Assembly (NCBI RefSeq): GCF_040750395.1
Contig: NZ_JBFLVD010000019.1
Span: 22,709-86,708, forward strand
DNA from: Scandinavium sp002470465
Lineage (GTDB): Bacteria; Pseudomonadota; Gammaproteobacteria; Enterobacterales; Enterobacteriaceae
Length of the DNA stretch: 64,000 nt
Reading direction: 5' to 3'
In this document: piece by piece, positions 24,067-31,679 of the stretch
Layout of the letters: every line of letters begins with the position of its first letter
Numbering within the stretch: position 1 is the stretch's first letter
Notes under the pieces: generated by a model
Databases searched by the model: none
Seen by the model: only the letters and a program-made list of their open reading frames with translations
Told to the model about the DNA's origin: nothing
Made by a program: the position numbers and the translations under genes

Positions 24067-25008
24067 ATGTTAGACAAAGTTTTAAGAATTGCCACACGCC
24101 AAAGTCCTCTTGCACTTTGGCAGGCACATTATGTGAAAGACAGGCTGATGGCGTGCCATCCAGGGCTCACGGTTGAACTGGTGCCGATGGTGACGCGCGG
24201 TGACGTGATCCTTGATACGCCCCTCGCGAAGGTGGGCGGTAAAGGGCTGTTTGTCAAAGAACTGGAACTTGCGTTGCTTGAAAACCGCGCCGATATTGCC
24301 GTCCACTCCATGAAGGATGTCCCGGTCGAATTCCCGCAGGGGCTGGGCCTGACCACGATCTGCGAACGCGAAGATCCACGCGATGCGTTTGTCTCAAACC
24401 GCTTTGATTCTGTCGACGCCTTGCCGGCAGGCAGCGTGGTTGGCACGTCAAGTTTACGCCGACAGTGTCAGTTGGCCGCCCAACGTCCGGATCTGGTTAT
24501 CCGCTCATTGCGAGGCAACGTCGGCACGCGGTTAAGCAAGCTCGATCATGGCGATTATGATGCGATTATTCTGGCAGTGGCCGGACTGAAACGACTGGGC
24601 CTGGAAGACAGAATTCGCCAGGCATTGTCGCCGGAACACTCTCTTCCAGCCGTCGGTCAGGGCGCGGTGGGTATTGAATGCCGTCTCGATGACGAAAACA
24701 CCCGTACACTGCTTGTCCCACTGAACCATGCGGAAACCGCGGTGCGCATTAGTGCCGAACGCGCGATGAATACTCGCCTGGAAGGAGGCTGTCAGGTACC
24801 GATTGGCAGCTATGCTGAATTAAGCCACGGTGAAATCTGGCTGCGTGCGCTGGTCGGTGCGCCCGATGGCTCGCGGATGGTTCGCGGTGAGCGCCGCGGC
24901 CCTGCCGATCGGGCAGAAGCCCTTGGCATTTCGCTCGCGGAAGAGCTGCTGAACAACGGCGCCCGCGAGATCCTCGCCGACGTGTATAACGGAGAAGCCC
25001 CCGAATGA
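24067..25008 (+). CDS. hemC: HemC, hydroxymethylbilane synthase
   Basis: A 313-residue enzyme. It starts LRIATRQSPLALWQA and carries LRRQCQLAAQRPDLVI in the substrate site. Cys242 in EGGCQVPIGSYAE anchors the dipyrromethane cofactor, at the same residue number as in E. coli. HemC joins four porphobilinogen units in heme and siroheme synthesis. It overlaps hemD by 4 bases and leads the hemCDXY operon. Confidence 0.98.
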   Translation: MLDKVLRIATRQSPLALWQAHYVKDRLMACHPGLTVELVPMVTRGDVILDTPLAKVGGKGLFVKELELALLENRADIAVHSMKDVPVEFPQGLGLTTICEREDPRDAFVSNRFDSVDALPAGSVVGTSSLRRQCQLAAQRPDLVIRSLRGNVGTRLSKLDHGDYDAIILAVAGLKRLGLEDRIRQALSPEHSLPAVGQGAVGIECRLDDENTRTLLVPLNHAETAVRISAERAMNTRLEGGCQVPIGSYAELSHGEIWLRALVGAPDGSRMVRGERRGPADRAEALGISLAEELLNNGAREILADVYNGEAPE

Positions 25009-25745
25009 GCATTCTGGTCACTCGCCCGTCTCCCCAGGGGGAAGCACTGGTCAGCCGCCTGCGCGCGCTGGGGCGAGAGGCCTGGAGTTTCCCGTTAATA
25101 GAATTTACCCCCGGCCGCGAGCTGGCAAAGCTTTCCGGGCATCTTGCGGCTTTAGGCGATGGCGATTTGCTGTTTGCCCTTTCGCAGCATGCGGTCGAAT
25201 TCGCCCATGCACACCTGCAACAGCAGGGGAAAGGCTGGCCGCCTGCGCCGGGTTATTTTGCCATTGGGCGAACCACCGCCCTCGCGCTGCATAAAGTCAG
25301 TGGCATCGACGTTCGCTATCCGCGCGATCGGGAAATCAGCGAAGTCTTGCTACAATTACCGGAATTACAAAACGTTGCCGACAAGAAAGCGCTGATTATG
25401 CGCGGCAACGGCGGGCGAGAACTGCTTGGCGAGACGCTGCAAAAACGAGGCGCCTCCGTAACGTTTTGTGAATGTTACCAACGCAACCCACGTCACTATG
25501 ACGGGGCAGAAGAAGCCATGCGCTGGCAATCACGCGGTGTAAACCGACTGGTGGTCACCAGCGGGGAAATGCTGCAACAGCTCTGGTCGCTGATTCCCCA
25601 ATGGTATCGGGAGCGCTGGTTGTTACTCTGCGAGGTGCTTGTGGTGAGCGAGCGTCTGGCACAACAGGCCCAGGAGTTGGGCTGGCGGAATATCAGGGTG
25701 GCCGATAGCGCCGACAACGACGCGCTGCTGCGTGCTTTACAATAA
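25005..25745 (+). CDS. hemD: HemD, uroporphyrinogen-III synthase
   Basis: A 246-residue two-domain HemD with VTRPSPQGEALVSRLRALG at the start, GNGGRELLGETLQKRGA in the middle and VTSGEMLQQLW near 187. It closes and inverts ring D of hydroxymethylbilane to give uroporphyrinogen III. It is coupled to hemC by a 4-base overlap; hemX follows after 21 bases. Confidence 0.97.
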   Translation: MSILVTRPSPQGEALVSRLRALGREAWSFPLIEFTPGRELAKLSGHLAALGDGDLLFALSQHAVEFAHAHLQQQGKGWPPAPGYFAIGRTTALALHKVSGIDVRYPRDREISEVLLQLPELQNVADKKALIMRGNGGRELLGETLQKRGASVTFCECYQRNPRHYDGAEEAMRWQSRGVNRLVVTSGEMLQQLWSLIPQWYRERWLLLCEVLVVSERLAQQAQELGWRNIRVADSADNDALLRALQ

Positions 25746-25766
25746 CTCTCAACATTGGAAGCCATA

Positions 25767-26957
25767 ATGACGGAACAGAAAGAGAACGCCGCCGTGGTTG
25801 AAGAGACCAGGGAGGCCGTGGAAACGACGCCACAGCCAGAAAATGCTGAAAAGAAGACCGCCGGAAAGAAAAACGGCAGCAGTAAAGCCCCGCTGGCGCT
25901 AAGCGTGGTAGCTATCGCCATTGCCCTGACTGCAGGCACGGGTCTGTATAACCTGGTCAAAAAGCAAAACACCAGCCAGACGTCCACCAACGACACGCTG
26001 GTGACTCAGGTCACCGCCCTGCAGAAAGCGCAGGAGTCCCAGAAAGCCGAGCTGGAAGACGTGATCAAGCAGCAGGCAGACCAGCTGACGGCCGCAAAAC
26101 AGCAGCAGGACGCGACGGCAAAACAGCTTGATGAGCTACAGCAGAAAGTTGCCACTATTTCCGGCAGCGACGCTAAAACCTGGCAGCTGGCACAGGCTGA
26201 TTTCCTCGTTAAGCTGGCAGGTCGTAAGCTGTGGAGCGATCAGGACGTCACCACCGCCGCTGCGTTGCTGAAAAGCGCCGACGCAAGCCTTGCGGACATG
26301 AACGACCCGAGCCTGATTAACGCCCGCCGCGCGATCACCGAAGACATCGCCAGCCTCTCCGGCGTGGCGCAGGTCGATTACGATGGCATCATTTTAAAGG
26401 TCAATCAGCTGTCGAATCAGATTGATAACCTGCGTCTGGCGGACAACACCGACGACGATTCCCCAATGGATTCTGACAGCGGTGAGCTTTCCAGCTCGCT
26501 CGGCGAGTGGCGCGTCAACCTGCAAAAAAGCTGGCAGAACTTTATGGACAGCTTTATCACCATTCGTCGTCGTGACGAAACGGCGGTTCCGCTGTTAGCC
26601 CCGAATCAGGACGTTTATCTGCGCGAAAACATTCGCTCACGCCTGCTGGTCGCCGCGCAGGCGGTACCACGTCATCAGGAGCAGACCTACAAACAGGCGC
26701 TGGATAACGTCTCCACCTGGGTTCGCGCGTACTACGATACCGATGACGCCACCACTAAAGCCTTCCTCGATGAGCTGGATGCGCTAAGTCAGCAGAGCAT
26801 CAATATGGACGTGCCGGAAACGCTGCAAAGTCAGGCGATTCTGGAAAAGCTGATGCAGACTCGCGTGCGTAATTTGCTGGCTCAGCCTTCGGTCGCACCA
26901 GGCACAACGCCTCAGGCTGAAGCCGCGCCTGCCGCCGCCGCACCGCAGGGAGAATAA
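25767..26957 (+). CDS. hemX: HemX, membrane-anchored protein of the hem operon
   Basis: A 396-residue protein with an acidic cytoplasmic N-terminus, one membrane helix (residues ~42-63), a coiled coil rich in Gln and Lys (~75-135), and a periplasmic domain ending in Ala/Pro repeats. The ATG at 25767 (MTEQKENAAV) fits the family; an ATG at 25755 adds four residues. Despite older annotations as a methyltransferase, no SAM motif is present. The exact role is unknown; operon position suggests a link with heme synthesis. Confidence 0.92.
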   Translation: MTEQKENAAVVEETREAVETTPQPENAEKKTAGKKNGSSKAPLALSVVAIAIALTAGTGLYNLVKKQNTSQTSTNDTLVTQVTALQKAQESQKAELEDVIKQQADQLTAAKQQQDATAKQLDELQQKVATISGSDAKTWQLAQADFLVKLAGRKLWSDQDVTTAAALLKSADASLADMNDPSLINARRAITEDIASLSGVAQVDYDGIILKVNQLSNQIDNLRLADNTDDDSPMDSDSGELSSSLGEWRVNLQKSWQNFMDSFITIRRRDETAVPLLAPNQDVYLRENIRSRLLVAAQAVPRHQEQTYKQALDNVSTWVRAYYDTDDATTKAFLDELDALSQQSINMDVPETLQSQAILEKLMQTRVRNLLAQPSVAPGTTPQAEAAPAAAAPQGE

Positions 26958-26959
26958 GC

Positions 26960-28156
26960 ATGTTAAAAGTACTCTTACTCTTTGCGCTGTTGATCGCCGG
27001 GATCGTGGTTGGCCCAATCATCGCCGGACATCAGGGCTATGTCCTGATCCAGACCGACAACTACAACATCGAAACCAGCGTCACCGGTCTGGTGATCGTT
27101 ATGATCCTGACCATGGTGGTGCTGTTCGCCATCGAATGGCTGCTGCGCCGTATTTTCCGCACCGGGGCACACACCCGTGGCTGGTTTGTCGGCCGCAAGC
27201 GTCGTCGCGCCCGCAAACAGACCGAGCAGGCGCTGCTGAAGCTGGCAGAAGGTGACTACCAGCAGGTTGAGAAGCTGATGGCGAAAAATGCCGATCACGC
27301 GGAACAACCGGTGGTGAACTACCTGCTTGCGGCAGAAGCCGCCCAGCAGCGCGGGGATGAAATGCGTGCCAATCAGCATCTGGAGCGTGCGGCGGAAAGC
27401 GCCGGTAACGATCTGATTCCGGTCGAAATCACCCGCGTTCGCATCCAGCTGGCCCGCAACGAGGATCACGCGGCACGTCACGGCGTGGACAGGCTTCTGG
27501 AGGTCTCTCCTCGCCATCCGGAAGTGCTGCGCCTGGCCGAACAGGCTTATATCCGTACCGGCGCCTGGAGTTCGTTGCTCGACATTATTCCGTCCATGGC
27601 AAAAGCCAACGTCGGCGATGAAGCGCATCGTGATGCCCTGGAACAGCAGGCCTGGATTGGCCTGATGGATCAGGCCCGCGCCGATCAGGGCAGCGACGGT
27701 CTGCGCGAATGGTGGAAAAACCAGAGCCGCAAAACCCGTCAGCACGTTGCGTTGCAGGTTGCCATGGCCGATCACCTTATCGAGTGTGACGATCATGACA
27801 CCGCACAACAGATCATCATCGACGGCCTGAAGCGCCAGTACGACGATCGCCTGCTGCTGCCGGTGCCGCGCCTGAAAACCAACAATCCGGAACAGCTGGA
27901 AAAAGTGCTGCGCCAGCAGATCAAAAGCGTCGGCGATCGACCGCTGCTGTGGAGCACGCTTGGCCAGTCGCTGATGAAGCATGGCGAATGGCAGGAGGCG
28001 ACCATCGCCTTCCGCGCGGCCTTAAAACAGCGCCCGGATGCGTTTGACTACGCCTGGCTTGCCGATGCGCTCGACCGCCTGCATCAGCCGGAAGAAGCCG
28101 CGACCATGCGCCGCGACGGACTGTTGCTGACGCTGCAGAACAACCCACCTTCCTGA
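26960..28156 (+). CDS. hemY: HemY, TPR membrane protein of the hem operon
   Basis: A 398-residue protein with two N-terminal membrane helices (~1-23 and 42-65) and a basic stretch (RKRRRARKQ). These are followed by TPR-like helical repeats in the cytoplasm (LLAAEAAQQRGD, RQQIKSVGDRPLLWSTLGQSL). It is 2 bases from hemX. It is not the Bacillus HemY oxidase. In gamma-proteobacteria it is thought to help organise heme synthesis or metabolite flux, without a proven activity. A clear terminator follows. Confidence 0.93.
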   Translation: MLKVLLLFALLIAGIVVGPIIAGHQGYVLIQTDNYNIETSVTGLVIVMILTMVVLFAIEWLLRRIFRTGAHTRGWFVGRKRRRARKQTEQALLKLAEGDYQQVEKLMAKNADHAEQPVVNYLLAAEAAQQRGDEMRANQHLERAAESAGNDLIPVEITRVRIQLARNEDHAARHGVDRLLEVSPRHPEVLRLAEQAYIRTGAWSSLLDIIPSMAKANVGDEAHRDALEQQAWIGLMDQARADQGSDGLREWWKNQSRKTRQHVALQVAMADHLIECDDHDTAQQIIIDGLKRQYDDRLLLPVPRLKTNNPEQLEKVLRQQIKSVGDRPLLWSTLGQSLMKHGEWQEATIAFRAALKQRPDAFDYAWLADALDRLHQPEEAATMRRDGLLLTLQNNPPS

Positions 28157-28172
28157 ATCAGTTTTGTGACAA

Positions 28173-28196
28173 GGGGCCATTCTGGCCCTTTTTTTT
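28173..28196 (+). terminator. Rho-independent terminator of hemCDXY
   Basis: A GGGGCCA-TTC-TGGCCC stem followed by eight T residues, starting 17 bases after the hemY stop codon. Between it and glmZ (28197-28337) I see no supported gene; E. coli carries aslA/aslB farther along this interval and they are absent here. Confidence 0.9.
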
Positions 28197-28337
28197 GGGC
28201 TCTCATTTTACTGGTTTACATTATGATGCTTGCGCTGTCCGCTAACACCGGCACAGCACTGGCGGTGATTTTTGTGTGTCATTCTGCTCGCTCATTCTGG
28301 TTAGCGGCATATTATTCCGCTACCGAAATTAACCCAT

Positions 28338-28543
28338 AAAAAAACGCCTGCTCTGAAATCAGGGCAGGCGTTAAAACAGGTCTGATTGACAACAATAGGT
28401 GCTTCACTCAACGTTATGTCCATGGTGTCTGATGAGGCCGAAGCGACATCTGTCGGTGGACGATAAGCACCGTAAACGGCTCTGCGTCATTCCTGGGTTT
28501 ATGAGGCGTAAACGCGAACATAAGAGATGGAATGAGCATCTAC
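28338..28543 (-). ncRNA. glmZ: GlmZ small regulatory RNA
   Basis: The minus strand from 28543 begins GTAGATGCTCATTCCATCTC, as E. coli GlmZ does. It keeps the conserved internal blocks (GGAATGACGCAGAGCCGTTT, CGGTGCTTATCGTCCAC, CATCAGACACCATGGACA, GTTGAGTGAAGCACC) and ends in a terminator hairpin (AACGCCTGCCCTGA...GCAGGCGTT) with seven T. The 206-nt length fits (E. coli ~207). GlmZ pairs with and activates glmS mRNA with Hfq; RapZ directs RNase E to cleave it unless GlmY is present. It lies downstream of hemY as in E. coli. Open frames across it on the plus strand are spurious. Confidence 0.93.
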
Positions 28544-28554
28544 GCGCATATTAT

Positions 28555-28570
28555 TGCACAGGTCGTGCCA
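28555..28570 (-). promoter_or_regulatory. Sigma-54 type promoter of glmZ
   Basis: The minus strand reads TGGCACGACCTGTGCA, with GG and GC dinucleotides exactly 10 bases apart, matching the sigma-54 consensus TGGCAC-N5-TTGCA. The GC pair lies 13-14 bases before the inferred GlmZ start. TAATAT between this element and the start could serve as an overlapping sigma-70 -10 box. Confidence 0.65.
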
Positions 28571-28684
28571 CTCTTGCACCTCTGAATATCAGGGGGTTAA
28601 GCTATTTAGGACAATTGGATATGTCGCTGAATGGCGACGCCAGAATACAGAAAATACGATTCAATTCAAAATCAGGGAATTAAA

Positions 28685-28702
28685 TGTCGTCGTCCGGAGA
28701 CA
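28685..28702. promoter_or_regulatory. GlrR-type activator site upstream of glmZ
   Basis: TGTC-N10-GACA palindrome (TGTCGTCGTCCGGAGACA), ~142 bases upstream of the GlmZ start, a typical distance for an enhancer-binding protein. A second near match (TGTC-N10-GACG) lies at 28622-28639. GlrR (partner of GlrK) is known to bind TGTC-N10-GACA at glmY, and at glmZ in several enterobacteria. Confidence 0.6.
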
Positions 28703-28771
28703 TATTTTTCTGAACAGAATGATGGGCGGGGAAAATTATTCTTCTGCAATGAATCGCTGAATTCAGAATAG

Positions 28772-28794
28772 AAAAAACCCCGCCGAAGCGGGGT
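28772..28794 (-). terminator. Rho-independent terminator of the tRNA operon
   Basis: On the minus strand: ACCCCGC-TTCG-GCGGGGT followed by TTTTT, 8 bases beyond the CCA end of the tRNA-Pro gene. A very stable UUCG tetraloop hairpin. Confidence 0.93.
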
Positions 28795-28801
28795 TCAAAA
28801 T

Positions 28802-28878
28802 TGGTCGGCGAGAGAGGATTCGAACCTCCGACCCACTGGTCCCAAACCAGTTGCGCTACCAAGCTGCGCTACTCGCCG
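28802..28878 (-). tRNA. proM: tRNA-Pro (anticodon TGG)
   Basis: A 77-nt cloverleaf with encoded CCA. The acceptor stem pairs CGGCGAG with CTCGCCG, the anticodon loop is TTTGGGA, and the T arm contains GGTTCGAATCC. It is the last gene of the argX-hisR-leuT-proM operon, as in E. coli. Confidence 0.97.
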
Positions 28879-28919
28879 ATGTACTGCTTTTTGAATTTTC
28901 GTTCAATTCTTTAGAGTTA

Positions 28920-29005
28920 TGGTGCGAGGGGGGGGACTCGAACCCCCACATCCTAAGGACACTAACACCTGAAGCTAGCGCGTCTACCAATTCCGCCACC
29001 TTCGC
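28920..29005 (-). tRNA. leuT: tRNA-Leu (anticodon CAG)
   Basis: A type II tRNA of 86 nt with encoded CCA. The anticodon loop is TTCAGGT and the long variable arm is TGTCCTTAGGATGT. The acceptor is GCGAAGG paired with the CCTCGC side, as in E. coli leuT, but one base shorter in the variable arm. Confidence 0.96.
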
Positions 29006-29027
29006 ATTGCCACAAACTCTTAAATAA

Positions 29028-29104
29028 TGGGGTGGCTAATGGGATTCGAACCCACGACAACTGGAATCACAATCCAGGGCTCTACCAACTGAGCTATAGC
29101 CACC
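29028..29104 (-). tRNA. hisR: tRNA-His (anticodon GTG)
   Basis: A 77-nt tRNA with the extra 5' G typical of tRNA-His (GGTGGCTATAGCTCAG), anticodon stem-loop CTGGATTGTGATTCCAG, T arm GGTTCGAATCC and encoded CCA. Confidence 0.97.
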
Positions 29105-29159
29105 ACTGCAAATCTTTTCTACGCGGTCAGAAACCACCGCAGCTCCAGCACCGGGTAAA

Positions 29160-29236
<77 letters not shown>

Positions 29237-29257
29237 TTAGCGCCGTTGCGGGGTCGG

Positions 29258-29286
29258 ATAATACGGACTTCGTGCAAAGCTGTCCA
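29258..29286 (-). promoter_or_regulatory. Promoter of the argX-hisR-leuT-proM operon
   Basis: On the minus strand: -35 TGGACA, a 17-base spacer, -10 TATTAT. This is followed by a GC-rich discriminator (CCGACCCCGC), which is typical of stringently controlled stable-RNA promoters. Confidence 0.75.
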
Positions 29287-29338
29287 GTCTCTTTTTAAAG
29301 AAATTTTCCGTTTGGTTATGCTTTGCACGTTTTGCCGC

Positions 29339-30724
29339 TTAATCCTGCAATTTACGGGCTTCACCAGCCTGGCCGAGGCGTAAAACCTGATACAGCACCG
29401 TCACCAGTGCAAGGAAGATAATCCCGACAAACAGCGACATGCGCGTATCGTCGTTGAAGCCCATACCGATCAGCACGCAGACCAGAAACGCCATCGTCAG
29501 GTAATTCGCCCAGGGGAACAGCACCGAGCGGAACGGATGATTCACCAGAGCCTGTTTATGCGTTGCACGAAAACGCAGCTGGCTAATCAGGATCACGAAC
29601 CACGGCACCATGCCCGGCAGCACGCTGGCGCTGTAGACATACACAAACACCCGCTGCGGATTGGGAATAATATAGTTCAGACACGATCCCAGCAGCAGAA
29701 TGGCAATTGACACCGCCACGCCCATCACCGGTACACCGTTACGCGAGACTTTTGCCATTGCGGCTGGCAGCTGACGGTTTTTCGCCAGGGCATACAGCAT
29801 ACGACCACAGCTGTACATGCCGCTGTTACAACCGGAGAGCGCCGCCGTCAGCACCACAAAGTTAATGATACCTGCCGCCGCCGTGATGCCGATTTTGGCA
29901 AAGGTGAGCACGAACGGGCTGCCGTTGCTGCCAATCTCATTCCACGGAAAAATGGTGACGATAACGAAAATTGCGCCGACGTAGAAAATCAGGATGCGCC
30001 ACAGCACCTTACCCACCGCGCTGCGCAGCGTGACCTGCGGGTTTTTCGCTTCGCCTGCGGTGATGCCGATAAGCTCAACGCCCTGGTACGACGCCACCAC
30101 GATACAAAGTGCGGTCAGGAAGCCTTTCCAGCCTCCGGCAAAAAAGCCGCCGTGTTCTGTCAGGTTGCCAAAACCAATCGCATGCCCGCCGTTGCCAAGA
30201 CCAAAGAAGATCACCCCAACACCCACCACGATCATCACGATAATGGTGGTGACCTTGATCATCGCAAACCAGAATTCCAGCTCACCATAAAGACGTACGG
30301 CTGCGAGGTTCGCAAGCCCCACCAGCGCGACCGCAATCAAAGCAGGTATCCATTGCGCCATCTCGGGGAACCAGAACTGCGTATACACGCCGATGGCGGT
30401 AATCTCGGAAATCCCTACCGCCAGCCACATAAACCAGTACGACCAGGCCGTCAGATAGCCAAAGAACGGGCTCATATATTTATGCGCGTAAACGGCAAAT
30501 GACCCGGTGACCGGTTCGAGGAACAGCATTTCGCCCATCGAGCGCATAATGAAGAACACAAACAGTCCGGCAATAATATAGGCCAGTAATACCGACGGAC
30601 CGGCCCATTTCAGCGTGCTCGCCGAGCCCATAAACAGGCCTACGCCGATGGTACCCCCGAGGGCGATTAATTCGATGTGTCGCGCTTCCAGCCCTCGCTG
30701 TAGCGTCGGTTGCTTCTCAGCCAT
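29339..30724 (-). CDS. yifK: YifK, amino-acid permease (APC family)
   Basis: A 461-residue permease with twelve membrane segments. It has the AAT-family start LQRGLEARHIELIALGGTIGVGLFMGSAST and the signature GEMLFLEPVTGSFAVYAHKY. It matches E. coli YifK, reported to transport threonine and serine and to be controlled by Lrp and the sRNA GcvB. It lies between the tRNA operon and wecG, all on the minus strand. A 10-bp palindrome upstream (30883-30913) may be an operator. Confidence 0.94.
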   Translation of the reverse strand: MAEKQPTLQRGLEARHIELIALGGTIGVGLFMGSASTLKWAGPSVLLAYIIAGLFVFFIMRSMGEMLFLEPVTGSFAVYAHKYMSPFFGYLTAWSYWFMWLAVGISEITAIGVYTQFWFPEMAQWIPALIAVALVGLANLAAVRLYGELEFWFAMIKVTTIIVMIVVGVGVIFFGLGNGGHAIGFGNLTEHGGFFAGGWKGFLTALCIVVASYQGVELIGITAGEAKNPQVTLRSAVGKVLWRILIFYVGAIFVIVTIFPWNEIGSNGSPFVLTFAKIGITAAAGIINFVVLTAALSGCNSGMYSCGRMLYALAKNRQLPAAMAKVSRNGVPVMGVAVSIAILLLGSCLNYIIPNPQRVFVYVYSASVLPGMVPWFVILISQLRFRATHKQALVNHPFRSVLFPWANYLTMAFLVCVLIGMGFNDDTRMSLFVGIIFLALVTVLYQVLRLGQAGEARKLQD

Positions 30725-30882
30725 AGATCCTCATGTGTTTGCCATTTTCCGGTCAATGCCGGTTATTGTTATCAGCAGTTTTACCTGCCATCTAGCCTCC
30801 GGAACGCACGCTCGCGCAGACTCCAGGGGCGGGAATGGTTGAATAAAATGGGTGAAATGGCAAACAAAGTATTAAATATACG

Positions 30883-30913
30883 AATGTATTGCACAATTAA
30901 TGCGCAATACATT
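30883..30913. repeat. Palindrome between wecG and yifK
   Basis: A perfect 10-bp inverted repeat, AATGTATTGC / GCAATACATT, separated by 11 AT-rich bases, 160 bp upstream of yifK and 14 bp past the wecG stop. No T run follows, so an operator or attenuating hairpin is more likely than a terminator. yifK is Lrp-controlled in E. coli, but this motif does not plainly match an Lrp site. Confidence 0.5.
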
Positions 30914-30927
30914 GTTGAGGGGAAGGA

Positions 30928-31668
30928 TCAGAGCTGGCCGGTATAGTGCCAGCGAAGGTAGCGCAGAAGGCGTAGCTGTCGGGTGAGACGACCAGGCTGT
31001 GACAGCAGACGATAAAGCCATTCCAGACCAAGCCGCTGCCAGACTTTTGGCGCGCGCTTCACGTGTCCGGTAAAGACGTCATAAGTGCCGCCAACGCCCA
31101 TATACAAAGCGTCCGGATGCACCATCCGGCAGTCGCGCATAAAGATTTCCTGCTTCGGCGATCCCATCGCTACGGTCACGATTTTTGCGCCGCTGGCCTG
31201 GATTCGCGCAAACAGCGCCTGCCGATCTGCGGGTTTGAAGTAGCCGTTTTGGCTGCCCACGATATTGACGTTCCACTGCTGGCGCAGCTTTGCTTCGGTT
31301 TGCGCCAACACTTCGGGTTTTCCGCCAATCAGAAACACTGGCGTTCCTTCCGCACCGGCACGCGCCATGAGCGCTTCCCAGAGATCCGCCCCGGCCACGC
31401 GCGAAACGTTGGCTTCAGGGTATTTTTTCCGAATGGATCGCACCACGCTGATGCCATCGGCATATTTAAACTCGGCGGCGTCGATCAGCGTGCGCACTTC
31501 GGCGTTATCCTCCGCCGTCAGGACTTTCTCCGCGTTGATCGCCACCAGCGTGCCTTGCCGCATTGTGCCATCAGCATAGAGATAATCCAGCGCGTGCTGC
31601 ATATCGCGCCATCCGATGAGCTGCAGGCCGCGGACGGTATAAAGCGGTGCAGCAATTGGATCCATCAT
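30928..31668 (-). CDS. wecG: WecG (RffM), UDP-ManNAcA transferase of ECA synthesis
   Basis: A 246-residue WecG/TagA-family glycosyltransferase with INAEKVLTAEDNAEVR, ADGISVVR, RVAGADLWEALMARA, VGSQNGYF, VAMGSPKQEIFMRD and MGVGGTYDVFTGHVKRAP. It adds ManNAcA to lipid I to give lipid II of enterobacterial common antigen at the cytoplasmic face. The ATG at 31668, preceded by AAGGGA, gives the E. coli length. A TTG at 31683 overlapping the wzyE stop is less likely. It is the last gene of the ECA operon. Confidence 0.94.
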   Translation of the reverse strand: MMDPIAAPLYTVRGLQLIGWRDMQHALDYLYADGTMRQGTLVAINAEKVLTAEDNAEVRTLIDAAEFKYADGISVVRSIRKKYPEANVSRVAGADLWEALMARAGAEGTPVFLIGGKPEVLAQTEAKLRQQWNVNIVGSQNGYFKPADRQALFARIQASGAKIVTVAMGSPKQEIFMRDCRMVHPDALYMGVGGTYDVFTGHVKRAPKVWQRLGLEWLYRLLSQPGRLTRQLRLLRYLRWHYTGQL

Positions 31669-31679
31669 GTGTTCCCTTA

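Noticed and set aside
26975..27982. 335-codon minus-strand open frame
   Set aside because: Shadow of hemY/hemX; no recognised domain.
28221..28340. 38-codon plus-strand frame after the hemY terminator
   Set aside because: It has no ribosome binding site or homology that I recognise, and it runs into the glmZ terminator.
28399..28683. Plus-strand 94-codon open frame between hemY and the tRNA operon
   Set aside because: It is antisense to glmZ and its promoter; it has no family resemblance and no good ribosome binding site.
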